64,000 nt of DNA from Plesiomonas sp051652165 (GCF_051652165.1 NZ_JBOFTR010000016.1:310001-374000); one strand, 5' to 3'. Counted from the stretch's first letter, positions 27,353-36,571 are shown. Notes: generated by a model from the letters alone, not told the origin. Numbers and translations: made by a program.

Positions 27353-28524
27353 ATGAATAAAATAAAACTTTTAATAAAAAAGTCTTGGCGAGAATCCAAA
27401 GGGCTAAATAAAATAACCAACATTCCTCTAGCAGTTATTTTCTCCTACTTACTTGACACAGGAAAAAGCTCTTCATTAGTACGTTTAGATTCAATAACCT
27501 CAAAAATAACATACCCAACAATAGCTTATTATTACTTTGCTCACGCGCATTATCTTTATGGTAACTATGACACTGCAAGGAAAAATCTCAATAAAGTTTT
27601 GAAAAAGCACCCATACCATGCTGACTCCACATATTTATTGTGCAGCATAGATGAAATTGAAGAAAAAAAAGAAGCCGCATGGAAAAAAATAATCTCACTA
27701 GCTCATAATAACCAACGGTTAAAAACATGGCTAATTATGGCTAACATGGTAAATAATGAGAACGAATTTGCTATTTTAAAACGTGAGTGGGAACATGCAA
27801 TATCATTAAAAAAACTTGATGAATTCCATTTGGATGTTAATGGTTATATTGCTACCGGAGCATTAAGGGCAAAACTTTATAGTCACGCCATAAAAATATG
27901 GGAGGAATTACTAGAGCATATAAAAAAAACAATTCAATATATAGAAATACACCCATGCCGAGCAACTTCTCTCGTAATGATGCTGAAAGATCACTGCTTG
28001 ACCTTAAACGTTTACTAGAAAAAAATAATATTGAGTTTTTTTTGGTTAGTGGAACTTTACTGGGTTGCATAAGGGAGGCTCGTATACTTTCACATGATAA
28101 AGATGTAGACATTGGAATATGGGATCATCATGATAAAAATGTATTATTAACATTATTCAGAACATCTGGATTGTTTTATCTGCAAGCCTCACGCTCTGAA
28201 CATGTAATGCGAATAAAACATGTAAATGGCACAGCAATTGATGTATTCTTCCACTACCGTGACTCTGATAATTATTGGCATGGTGGAGTAAAACTTAAGT
28301 GGAGCAATACACCATTCAAACTAGTTCGCTATCCTTTTCTGAAAACTTATTTCAATATTCCTGAAGACTATGATCTTTACCTTAAAGAAAATTATGGGAA
28401 TTGGAAAGAAAGCAAAAAAGAGTTTGACTCATCAATAGATACTAACAACTCTAGTATATTAAACCTCAGTGAGGTAAAAGCTCATTCACTGAAAGAAAAA
28501 TGCTACTCATTACTGAATGATTGA
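27353..28524 (+). pseudogene. Helical-repeat (TPR-like) plus LicD-type phosphotransferase protein, frameshifted at a poly(A) tract
   Basis: The first part (to about 27920) encodes about 190 residues of helical, TPR-like sequence (YYYFAHAHYLYGNYDTARKN). The second frame encodes a LicD/nucleotidyltransferase-fold domain with FFLVSGTLLGCIREARILS and DKDVDIGIWD, the motif that binds metal in LicD-type transferases of phosphocholine or other phospho-groups. One extra A in the A8 tract at 27922-27929 would join them into 390 residues without any other change. If they are really separate genes, the LicD part would begin near 27898 or 27955 with a poor start, so the fusion is more likely. The donor and acceptor are unknown. 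Very AT-rich. Confidence 0.7.
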
Positions 28525-28566
28525 TTATGGTGATTACAAACAAACTAATAACTCAATATACTTATA

Positions 28567-29577
28567 ATGAAAATATCGATTATAATTCCCGTTTTCAATG
28601 GGTTTAAATATTACCAATCACTAAAAAATACACTAGAAAAAATAGATCTTGATGATAGATTTGAGATAATAGTAATTGATGATGGAAGTGTAGACCATTT
28701 TAATAAGATATTGAGAATGGAATTTCCAAAAGTCAAGTTTTTTTATCAAAAAAATCAAGGATCTGGAATCGCACGAAATTTAGGCATTAAACATTCAACT
28801 GGTGACTGGTTGATGTTTATGGATGTTGATGACGTAATCAACATGTCAGAGCTTAATAAAGCACTAAACACTCTAGATTATAATACAGACATATTTTGCT
28901 TCCCTGCTAAACGTGTAACTCATTCAGCTCAAGGGGTTATAGAAACAAAATGGAAGCCAGATATATTTAAAGTGGATTTCTCCGGACCAAGCTTTCTATC
29001 TCCAACTATAATCATTGACTCTATCAATCATTGACTCTATCGTAATGAATAAAATTTTTAATAGAAACTATATTTCTCATTCAGGAGTGAAATTCCCAAA
29101 AGGAAAGTATGAAGACAAAGTGTTTCTTACTTATCTTTTTTTGAAAAATCCAAAAATCAGCATTTGTGATATTTCATTTTATAGATGGATGGTCTATCCA
29201 GATTCATATTCACAAACAAACACAAAAGATATTGATGATATAACCCAACGATTTCATGCGTGTTTAATCCAACTAATACTAGCAAAAGAAACACCATTCT
29301 ATGACGTTATTTTATCAAATATATTTAATCATGATATAGCTTTATATTCAAAAAATTACCACACTCAAAAACTAACCTATAAAAAAAACTATACAATAAA
29401 TCATTATTTTTCAAACAATTAGGAATCCCAAAAAACCTTTCAAAGAAAGGACTTTCTATATATAGGTCAAAAAATTTCCAACAGTTTAACTTAATCATGA
29501 AAAAAAACAGTAATAGTCTAGCCATAAAAATCAGTAATGTAATAAAAAAAACCTTATCCATTTGGAATTTAAAATGA
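28567..29577 (+). pseudogene. Family 2 glycosyltransferase, disrupted by a 16-bp duplication and a poly(A) frameshift
   Basis: A GT-A glycosyltransferase in three pieces. The first (28567-29034) holds SIIIPVFNGFKYY, EIIVIDDGSVDHF, the NQGSGIARNLGI segment and the metal-binding DVDD in WLMFMDVDDV. A perfect tandem 16-bp duplication at 29010-29041 shifts the frame. The second piece continues as SIVMNKIFNRNYISHSGVKF to about 29380. One A short in the A8 tract at 29381-29388 shifts again into KLYNKSLFFKQLGIPKN and on to the stop at 29575. Without the duplication and with A9 it would be 331 residues. The stop overlaps the next start (ATGA). Likely off in this sequence. Confidence 0.8.
29010..29041 (+). 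repeat. Perfect 16-bp tandem duplication inside a glycosyltransferase gene
   Basis: AATCATTGACTCTATC occurs twice in direct succession (29010-29025 and 29026-29041). Sixteen is not a multiple of 3, so it breaks the frame of the family 2 glycosyltransferase. Removing one copy gives the continuous reading SPTIIIDSIVMNKIF. Confidence 0.95.
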
Positions 29578-30581
29578 GAAATAAAGAAAAAAAAGATTGT
29601 AGTATAGATAAAATAGCCATACTTATTACTTGTTTTAATAGTGCTGAGTTCATTACAAGATCTTTAGACAGTATAAACAATATGATATTAAAAAAGGATG
29701 TCAATGTATATATTTATGATGATTGTTCTACAGATCATACAATCTCCATAATTGAATCACGTAAAGAACAGTATAACTACAATATTTACATTTTATCAGG
29801 GAAAGAAAATGTTGGCCCTGGCATAGCAAGAAATCGACTAATTAATGCGATAAGAGATGAAAAATACTTCATTATTTGTGATGCTGACGACTCATTTAAA
29901 AGTGATTTACTTGAAGAATTAAATCCAATAATAGATAAAAACATTTACGACATTATAGAGTTCAAACACTATTACCACAACCTGACAAACAACTATATAA
30001 CAATACCAAGAAACTTCATAGAAAAACATGGAGAGATTTCTTCCTTTGAAAAGGAGTTCTTTTTAAAAAATAACTTTTATTCTTGGGGTAAGGCTTATAG
30101 ATCAAGTTTTATTAAAAAAAACAACATTTGTTTTTCTGAGTATCGACTATATGAAGATACAAAATTTGTTTTTGACGCAATAACTAAAGCTGAAAAATAC
30201 TATTCAATAGATAAATATCTATTTATATCACATCCTGAAAGCAACTCAGAAACAAGAAAAATAACTGGTGACTTGCACATTAAGTGCTTTTCACAAGCTA
30301 TGAAAGATGTAGATAGCATTGAATTTTATAATACATATGCAAAAAAAATAGTTTTCTTTGAACTATTTAACCGTTGCAAACGGTACTCTACCAAAACAAG
30401 CACAGATCAATATGATGCAGAGAAATTTCTTCTAGACACATGGATTAACTTAGAAACAGTAAAAAAAATACCTGAAACAGAAATGGCTCTTCATAACTAC
30501 AATGTAGAAAAGATATCAAACAAAAAAAACCTTTATTACTTTCAAAATCGTGCAAATATATATATAACTCAAAAACAATAA
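29574..30581 (+). CDS. Family 2 glycosyltransferase of the capsule serotype block
   Basis: A 335-residue GT-A enzyme, intact. Motifs are KIAILITCFNSAEFITRSLDS, VYIYDDCSTDHTISII, NVGPGIARNRLINA and the metal-binding DXD-type IICDADDSF at about residue 105. The C-terminal half is helix-rich and not conserved. ATG at 29574 overlaps the stop of the preceding glycosyltransferase; a start at 29562 (MEFK) is less likely. It is very AT-rich and contains several A8 tracts that are in frame, unlike those in the neighbouring broken genes. Sugar specificity is unknown. Confidence 0.85.
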   Translation: MRNKEKKDCSIDKIAILITCFNSAEFITRSLDSINNMILKKDVNVYIYDDCSTDHTISIIESRKEQYNYNIYILSGKENVGPGIARNRLINAIRDEKYFIICDADDSFKSDLLEELNPIIDKNIYDIIEFKHYYHNLTNNYITIPRNFIEKHGEISSFEKEFFLKNNFYSWGKAYRSSFIKKNNICFSEYRLYEDTKFVFDAITKAEKYYSIDKYLFISHPESNSETRKITGDLHIKCFSQAMKDVDSIEFYNTYAKKIVFFELFNRCKRYSTKTSTDQYDAEKFLLDTWINLETVKKIPETEMALHNYNVEKISNKKNLYYFQNRANIYITQKQ

Positions 30582-31590
30582 TGCGTTATATACAAAAAAA
30601 ATATAAAAACAACACTAAATTTTCTCTTGTTAAATTTTTACACCACAAGTATAAATACACCGTTTTTCAAGGGTTTGATTATGCTTTTAGAGGTAATTCA
30701 AAATACCTATTTTTGAGCCTTTTATCTAAAGGAGTTCAGCATTTAAAATTTATTACAGAGTCTGAGTTAGTGCCTAGACACTTTAGAGTAAAACCCTACT
30801 CATCTGAGCATATGTACTATTTGGCAAATGCAAAAACTGTATATTTAGAATCTTATGAAGAATTGAATTTCAGTGTAAATCCTAAAACAGAGCTAATCCA
30901 AATGTGGCATGGGATTCCTCTAAAATTAATGATGTTAGATAGTTTTGAAAAATCAAAACCTGGTGTTGCACAGAAAAAACTAAACAACATGAAACGATGG
31001 GATGTTTTTTACTACACAGGTGATTATAGTAAAAATAAGTTTAAAAGTGCTTTTGAACTAAATGAAAGACAATTTATAGAAAAAACACCACCTAGATTAA
31101 GCTTCATGTCTAAATGTAATCAGAGTGACATTAGATACTTCAAGGATAAATATAAAATACCTAGAGATAAATTTATAATTTCATATTTCCCAACTTGGAG
31201 AGACTCATGGAAAAAAACCCAAATAACACATCATCATTATTAGAGCATAAAAATATACTCCTTCCTGAAAATAGCATTATCATTGAAAAAACACATCCAT
31301 ACGTTAGTATAAATAGAAAATATAATGGAAAAGTAATAAATGGCAATAACTTTGATACAGAGGAGTTACTTTTAATATCAGATGTGATAATTTCAGACTA
31401 TTCATCTATAATTTTTGATGCTGCATATTTAGGTAAGCAAGTCTATCTACTTTGCAAAGACATGGATGAATATAAAAAAAATCGAGGACTATACCAAGAA
31501 TTTGAATTGATGTTCAAAGAACAAATTTACACAAATGAGTTTAGCTTAATGCGAGCAATTAAACACGACAAGGAAAGCAGCTGTGAATAA
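30581..31590 (+). pseudogene. CDP-glycerol glycerophosphotransferase (TagF/TagB type), frameshifted at a poly(A) tract
   Basis: Such enzymes transfer glycerol phosphate from CDP-glycerol to build poly(glycerol phosphate), at the cytoplasmic face of the membrane. The first frame has KTVYLESYEEL, LIQMWHGIPLKLM (family WHGTPLK) and SYFPTWRDSW. The second has IIEKTHPYVSI, ISDVIISDYSSIIFDAAYLGK and DMDEYKKNRGLYQEFE, the CDP-glycerol/phosphate-binding signatures. One extra A in the A7 tract at 31211-31217 restores a 336-residue protein. It starts on the last base of the upstream glycosyltransferase stop and overlaps the downstream gene by 8 bases, so it is in the middle of a coupled series. Confidence 0.87.
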
Positions 31591-32755
31591 CCACTCCCCC
31601 CTCCAATCTGAAGTTAAAAATATTATTTTTTTAGTTCTTAGCTCAGGAATCACATACGGAGGAATAACATCATATTGTAATATGTACTATGAAGAGTTCA
31701 GGGGAAAAATTAACTTTTATTTCATCTATACTGAAGCAGACTACTCTAAAGGATTACGTAACACACTCAACATCAAAGATCACATACGAATAAAAGATTT
31801 ATTTGATAAAACACTGACCCCTTCAGACTCTATAATAATATCTACAAGAGTAGGTATTTTTAATGAATTTTTCAGAAAGTATCCAACAATATCTATAAAG
31901 TACCCTGTAATAGTAGAGCATCACTCAAATATGTTAGACTATCTAAAAACATCAAAATGGTTAACAGGGCACTTTTTACCCGAACATTCAAAAATGACTG
32001 CAATCAATGCCATTAAAGTGTTTACAAAAGCAGAGGCATTTGAAGTTAATAAATTTTTCAATAAAAAAATACTCTCTATACCTAATCCAAGTTTAAGCCA
32101 CAAAAAACAAGAAGATTATAATCCTAACAAAGTTGTTTTTGTTGCAAGATTAAATGAATCAGAAAAAAACTTAACTATGTTAGTTAACATCGCCTATAAA
32201 CTTAAAAGCAAAAATAAAAACATTAAAATCCATATATATGGCGATGGCCCAGATCGAGAAATCGTTGAAAAAATATCAGACATAGCTGTATTACATGGCC
32301 GAATTGATGATAAAAACTTCATTTACTCAGATGCTTGCATTGTTATATCAACATCTAATAAAGAAGGGTTTGGGCTAACTCTTTTAGAAGGGGCCGCATA
32401 TGGAGTTCCCGCAATAAGTACTAAACACTGCCCAGCTGTTTATGAACTTATCACACATGGTGAAAATGGCTATTTATTTGATACAAATCAAGAGGACGAA
32501 TTTGTTGACGCAATAAATAAACTATGTACTAATAAAAAACTAAGAGCATCTTTTTCTGATAAATCGAAATCCACTTCGTTAAAATATAACAAAGAAACTG
32601 TCATGACAAATTATTTAAATGAAATGAAATCTTGTATTAAAGACAATGAACGTTTGGACTTGGCAAATAGCATGTCACTCTCACTAAATTATTTCGCAAA
32701 ATGCTATTCATTTAAACTTGATGAAAATAAACAACTAAGAGAACGTAATATATAA
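31583..32755 (+). CDS. Family 4 glycosyltransferase of the capsule serotype block
   Basis: A 390-residue GT-B retaining glycosyltransferase, intact. The C-terminal donor domain has KVVFVARLNESEKNLTMLVNIAYKL, KIHIYGDGPDREIVEKI and the EX7E-type signature SNKEGFGLTLLEGAAYGVPAIS. The N-terminal domain has SSGITYGGITSYCNMYYEEF. The start is a GTG at 31583 overlapping the stop of the glycerophosphotransferase gene. By context it may decorate the glycerol-phosphate backbone with a sugar, perhaps glucose as in TagE-type enzymes, since a galU gene is in the locus; that is inference. Confidence 0.85.
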   Translation: MNNHSPLQSEVKNIIFLVLSSGITYGGITSYCNMYYEEFRGKINFYFIYTEADYSKGLRNTLNIKDHIRIKDLFDKTLTPSDSIIISTRVGIFNEFFRKYPTISIKYPVIVEHHSNMLDYLKTSKWLTGHFLPEHSKMTAINAIKVFTKAEAFEVNKFFNKKILSIPNPSLSHKKQEDYNPNKVVFVARLNESEKNLTMLVNIAYKLKSKNKNIKIHIYGDGPDREIVEKISDIAVLHGRIDDKNFIYSDACIVISTSNKEGFGLTLLEGAAYGVPAISTKHCPAVYELITHGENGYLFDTNQEDEFVDAINKLCTNKKLRASFSDKSKSTSLKYNKETVMTNYLNEMKSCIKDNERLDLANSMSLSLNYFAKCYSFKLDENKQLRERNI

Positions 32756-32789
32756 AAAATTAACACTTCAAATAAAACCCTAATTAAAA

Positions 32790-33110
32790 ATGGTTTGTGA
32801 AAAACAATATAGAATGCATTCACGCCTAACAAAAATTGCCCTTTGGTGCTTACAGCAAAACCGTTTTGTAACGTTTAAAGAAATTGCAAAGCAATTTGCT
32901 ATCTCTTATTCACTGGCAGTTTCGCATATTCGAACACTTTCACAATCAACTCAATTTATTAGCAAACTCAGAGATAGCCGTATTCCGGCCATTTATATTA
33001 AGGCGGTTCATTCGCACTCAATACCGCCATTACCTGCCCCCAAAAACGCAACATTTACCCATGCATTATGGGGGCGTTTATTAACTAAACAGTGGGTTCA
33101 ACCATGCTAG
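32790..33110 (+). CDS. Small helix-turn-helix protein (CaiF/GrlA-like?) preceding kpsC
   Basis: A 106-residue protein that I do not recognise with certainty. Residues about 10-50 look like a winged-helix or HTH motif (RLTKIALWCLQQNRFVTFKEIAKQFAISYSLAVSHIRTLSQ), resembling the arrangement in the CaiF/GrlA transcriptional regulators of enterobacteria. The C-terminus is Pro-rich then basic. The stop codon overlaps the kpsC ATG by seven bases, so it is translationally coupled. Base composition is intermediate between the serotype block and kpsC. A start at 32814 (MHSRL) is an alternative. A regulator of the capsule operon is possible but unproven. Confidence 0.55.
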   Translation: MVCEKQYRMHSRLTKIALWCLQQNRFVTFKEIAKQFAISYSLAVSHIRTLSQSTQFISKLRDSRIPAIYIKAVHSHSIPPLPAPKNATFTHALWGRLLTKQWVQPC

Positions 33111-35179
33111 GAACTCTGTCTAGGGGCATTCGGCGTATTCCACATATTGCACAGTTTGTAGAGCACGATGTGCGCTATGTGCTACACCCGCATTTTGCGC
33201 CGCCTAAAAGCATGAGTGCGATTCTAGTCTGGGGCTATCGCCCCAGTGCGGTACGCGGTGAACGCTACGCAATGCAGCATCAATTACCGTTGTGGCGGTT
33301 AGAAGATGGCTTTCTTCGCTCAGTAGGATTAGGTGTGCAAGGTTGCCCCCCCTTATCGGTGGTGATTGACCGCAACAGTATGTATTACCATGCTCATCAA
33401 CCTAGCCTGTTAGAAACGCTGATTATTGATGAAGTACAGCACCCTAAAAACAGGCCAGAGGCAGCCAAGGCGTTAGCTCTGATCACCACGCTGCGCTTAT
33501 CAAAATATAATCATGCCCCTGATTTTATTATGCCAACTTCACCACAACGCCCTGTGGTTTTAGTGATAGACCAAACCTTTGGTGATATGGCATTGCAGTA
33601 TGCAGAGGCGAATCAGCACCATTTTACTGAAATGCTCAATGCAGCTATCAGTGAAAACCCCGATGCTGATATCTGGGTTAAGGTGCACCCCGATGTGCTG
33701 TGTGGCAAAAAACAGGGCTATCTGGCTGAGTTAACCAAATACCATGCCAAGCGCGATGCGCGTGTTCAGTTAGTGGCGCAAGAGGTTAACCCCCTTTCAC
33801 TGATTGCTGTTGCCTGTAAAGTGTATGCTGTCACATCGCATATGGGGTTCGAGGCGCTTATGGCGGGTAAACCGGTTACTACATTTGGTTTACCTTGGTA
33901 TGCCGGTTGGGGGCTGACAGATGATCGGCACACTATGCTCAATAAAATTAGCCAACGCAGGCAACAGCAGCTTACCGGCTCTGCTACTGTGCTTGATCTG
34001 TTCGCTGCTGCCTATTTACGTTATTGCCGTTATATTGATCCGCACAGTGGAGAGCTCACCAGCATTTTTACTGTAATTGACTATTTGGCCACTGCCCGTG
34101 CCTTTAACGCTAAACGTAATCGTACGCTCTATAGCCCTAAGCTGACATTGTGGAAAAAAACGATTGTTAAACCGTTTTTAAAAGGGCGAAATAATCGCCT
34201 CTGTTTTTCCCTTCCAAAAAAAAACACGCTGGAAAATACGCCCGCAGCCTTAGTGGTATGGGGGGTAAAAGGTGAGCAACGCTGGCACGCCACAGCCACG
34301 GCACTGAATATTCCGCAATGGCGTATGGAAGACGGTTTTCTACGTTCAGTAGGGTTAGGTTGCGAGCTGCACCGGCCACTCTCTTTAGTGTTAGATACCC
34401 GCGGTATTTATTACGATGCTACCCGCAGCAGCGATTTAGAGCATTTATTGCAACACGCCAGCCCTTCTGAATATCAGCGCCAGCAAGCCGATCATTTAAT
34501 GGCCGAGCTGATTAAGCGCAAACTGAGCAAATACAATGTGGGGAAAACGGCGCTTACACTGCCCATTATTACGCAAGATAAAATTATCTTAGTGCCAGGG
34601 CAGGTGGAAGATGATGCTTCAGTAATGAGAGGCTCGCCCAATATTCGTACTAACCAAGCACTGCTTGAGCAGGTAAAAAAGAGCCACCCAACGGCATTTA
34701 TTATCTATAAACCCCACCCTGATGTGCTTACCGGAAACCGTAAAGGCGATGTAGATAACAAAACATTGCAAAGCTGTGCTGATTATATTGCTGATAATAT
34801 CAATATTATTGACTGTATTATCGCGGTTGATGAAGTGCACACCATGACATCTCAATGTGGTTTTGAAGCCTTACTGCACGGGAAAAAAGTGGTCTGCTAC
34901 GGTATGCCGTTTTATGCCGGATGGGGGCTTACCGAAGATAAAATAGCCTGCCAACGCAGAACCAAAACGCATAATCTCACCACGCTGGTATGGGCTACGT
35001 TAATCGCCTACCCCGACTATATTCACCCAACAAGCGGAAAACTGCTTACCGCAGAACAAGCTATGCACTACCTCACCGCTCAAAAAGAGCATGTTGCAAG
35101 AGCGGGGCTACAACAGGGGTTTATCGCCAGACAGTGGCGTAAAACAAAAGCACTGACCTCAACGCTGCTTTTTTCTTAA
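33104..35179 (+). CDS. kpsC: Capsule poly-Kdo linker beta-Kdo transferase KpsC
   Basis: KpsC extends the beta-Kdo linker that joins the capsule polymer to lysophosphatidylglycerol, using CMP-Kdo at the inner membrane. The 691-residue protein contains two related transferase modules, seen as duplicated motifs: RLEDGFLRSVGLG and RMEDGFLRSVGLG, VKVHPDVLCGKKQGY and YKPHPDVLTGNRKGD, and GLPWYAGWGLTDD and GMPFYAGWGLTED. Length and sequence match E. coli KpsC throughout. The ATG at 33104 (MLGTLSRGIRRIPHI) is preferred over a GTG at 33092. It follows the small HTH gene with overlapping codons. Confidence 0.96.
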   Translation: MLGTLSRGIRRIPHIAQFVEHDVRYVLHPHFAPPKSMSAILVWGYRPSAVRGERYAMQHQLPLWRLEDGFLRSVGLGVQGCPPLSVVIDRNSMYYHAHQPSLLETLIIDEVQHPKNRPEAAKALALITTLRLSKYNHAPDFIMPTSPQRPVVLVIDQTFGDMALQYAEANQHHFTEMLNAAISENPDADIWVKVHPDVLCGKKQGYLAELTKYHAKRDARVQLVAQEVNPLSLIAVACKVYAVTSHMGFEALMAGKPVTTFGLPWYAGWGLTDDRHTMLNKISQRRQQQLTGSATVLDLFAAAYLRYCRYIDPHSGELTSIFTVIDYLATARAFNAKRNRTLYSPKLTLWKKTIVKPFLKGRNNRLCFSLPKKNTLENTPAALVVWGVKGEQRWHATATALNIPQWRMEDGFLRSVGLGCELHRPLSLVLDTRGIYYDATRSSDLEHLLQHASPSEYQRQQADHLMAELIKRKLSKYNVGKTALTLPIITQDKIILVPGQVEDDASVMRGSPNIRTNQALLEQVKKSHPTAFIIYKPHPDVLTGNRKGDVDNKTLQSCADYIADNINIIDCIIAVDEVHTMTSQCGFEALLHGKKVVCYGMPFYAGWGLTEDKIACQRRTKTHNLTTLVWATLIAYPDYIHPTSGKLLTAEQAMHYLTAQKEHVARAGLQQGFIARQWRKTKALTSTLLFS

Positions 35180-35317
35180 CCGCTTTTATCGGCTTACGGG
35201 CGTTGTCTCTGCCCTATTTTTTAGCGGTTTTTATTTTTCAAACCGCTTTTAGGCCATTTTACTGCTTTTTATCCCTTCCTCGTTATTATTTTTTTATAAC
35301 CGATTAGGCATCTGTTT

Positions 35318-36571
35318 ATGCACAGAACAGCAACGGAGATGTTGTTATCAGGTCGGCGTTATCTGCTTTTACAAGGGCCGATGGGGTGTTTTTTTCAGCA
35401 ACTCACCGAATGGCTACATGAACATAAACGCAGTGTTAAGCGTGTACTGTTTAATGGCGGTGATGCTTTTTTTTGTCAGGCTGAACAACAAAATGTTTTA
35501 TCTTTTAACGCACAGTTTGAACATTTTCCACAGTGGTTAGCAGAGCAACATACCCTATGGCCATTTGATACCCTGGTCTGTTTTGGTGATTGTCGGCCAC
35601 TGCACCGTTTAGCATGCCAGTGGGCTGAAAAACATGCAGTGCGTTTTCTGGTGTTTGAAGAGGGATATTTTAGACCTTATTATATTACGCTAGAGCAAGG
35701 TGGTGTAAATGCTTTTACTGCCATGCCAAAATGTGCAGACACTTATATTAATAACCCATTGCAACCGGCGGTTATTCCTAAGCCCATTCACCCACCCTTT
35801 TCGGTAATGGCATGGTCAGCCATGCAATATTACTGGCATGGAAAAAAAGCACGGGCACAGTACCCCCATTATAAACACCATAAATCATTCTCTATTCCAT
35901 ATGAATTACGTTGTTGGGTACGTGCCGGGTTTAGAAAATATTGGTATCAATATAAACAACGAAAAATGTTGGGCCACTTACTTGAACAGCACGATAACAA
36001 CTATTATCTGGCTGTATTGCAAGTTTATAATGATAGCCAAGTAAAAACACACAGTGATTATGCAGATGTACGCGAGTATATTGATGAGCTAATTACATCA
36101 TTTGCACAATATGCTGATAAAAATCGGGTATTAGTGTTTAAACACCACCCAATGGATCGCGGGCACCGCTATTACGGCCACTTAATCAGTGAGCTGGCTA
36201 AAAAAGCGGGTATAGCGTGCCGTGTTTATTATATGCACGATCAACACCTGCCTACCATGTTAAGGCATGCGTGTGGTGTTATTACCATTAATAGTACCGT
36301 TGGGCTCTCTGCATTACACCACGGCTGTAAATTAAAAGTGATGGGCCGCGCATTATATGATATGCCCGGTTTAACATACCAAAACTCACTCAATCTGTTT
36401 TGGAATGCAGAACACCGTATTGATAAACGGCTTTACCGTGCATTTAAAGAGACATTAATTCAGCACACCCAATTAAATGGCTCTTTTTTCACAAATAACC
36501 CGTGGATGAGCCCTTTAACAACAACGGTTATTAATAAAAATACAGTACGGAAAGCACAAACTGTTAAATGA
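35318..36571 (+). CDS. kpsS: Capsule poly-Kdo linker beta-Kdo transferase KpsS
   Basis: KpsS adds the first beta-Kdo residue to lysophosphatidylglycerol; KpsC then continues. The 417-residue protein (E. coli KpsS 389 aa) shows RRYLLLQGPMGCFFQQLTEWL and KRVLFNGGDAFF at the N-terminus, FLVFEEGYFRPYYITLEQGGV, VFKHHPMDRGHRYYG, and VITINSTVGLSALHHGCKLKVMG. It lies 138 bp after kpsC and ends the capsule operon. No kpsF or kpsU homologue is present in the island, so CMP-Kdo must come from housekeeping Kdo genes. Confidence 0.94.
   Translation: MHRTATEMLLSGRRYLLLQGPMGCFFQQLTEWLHEHKRSVKRVLFNGGDAFFCQAEQQNVLSFNAQFEHFPQWLAEQHTLWPFDTLVCFGDCRPLHRLACQWAEKHAVRFLVFEEGYFRPYYITLEQGGVNAFTAMPKCADTYINNPLQPAVIPKPIHPPFSVMAWSAMQYYWHGKKARAQYPHYKHHKSFSIPYELRCWVRAGFRKYWYQYKQRKMLGHLLEQHDNNYYLAVLQVYNDSQVKTHSDYADVREYIDELITSFAQYADKNRVLVFKHHPMDRGHRYYGHLISELAKKAGIACRVYYMHDQHLPTMLRHACGVITINSTVGLSALHHGCKLKVMGRALYDMPGLTYQNSLNLFWNAEHRIDKRLYRAFKETLIQHTQLNGSFFTNNPWMSPLTTTVINKNTVRKAQTVK

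Noticed and set aside
27898..28524. LicD-type gene as an independent cistron starting at 27898.
   Set aside because: Its first residues (MGGITRAYKKNN) are the out-of-frame reading of the upstream gene; one added A makes a continuous protein with the N-terminal domain, as in the neighbouring frameshifted genes.
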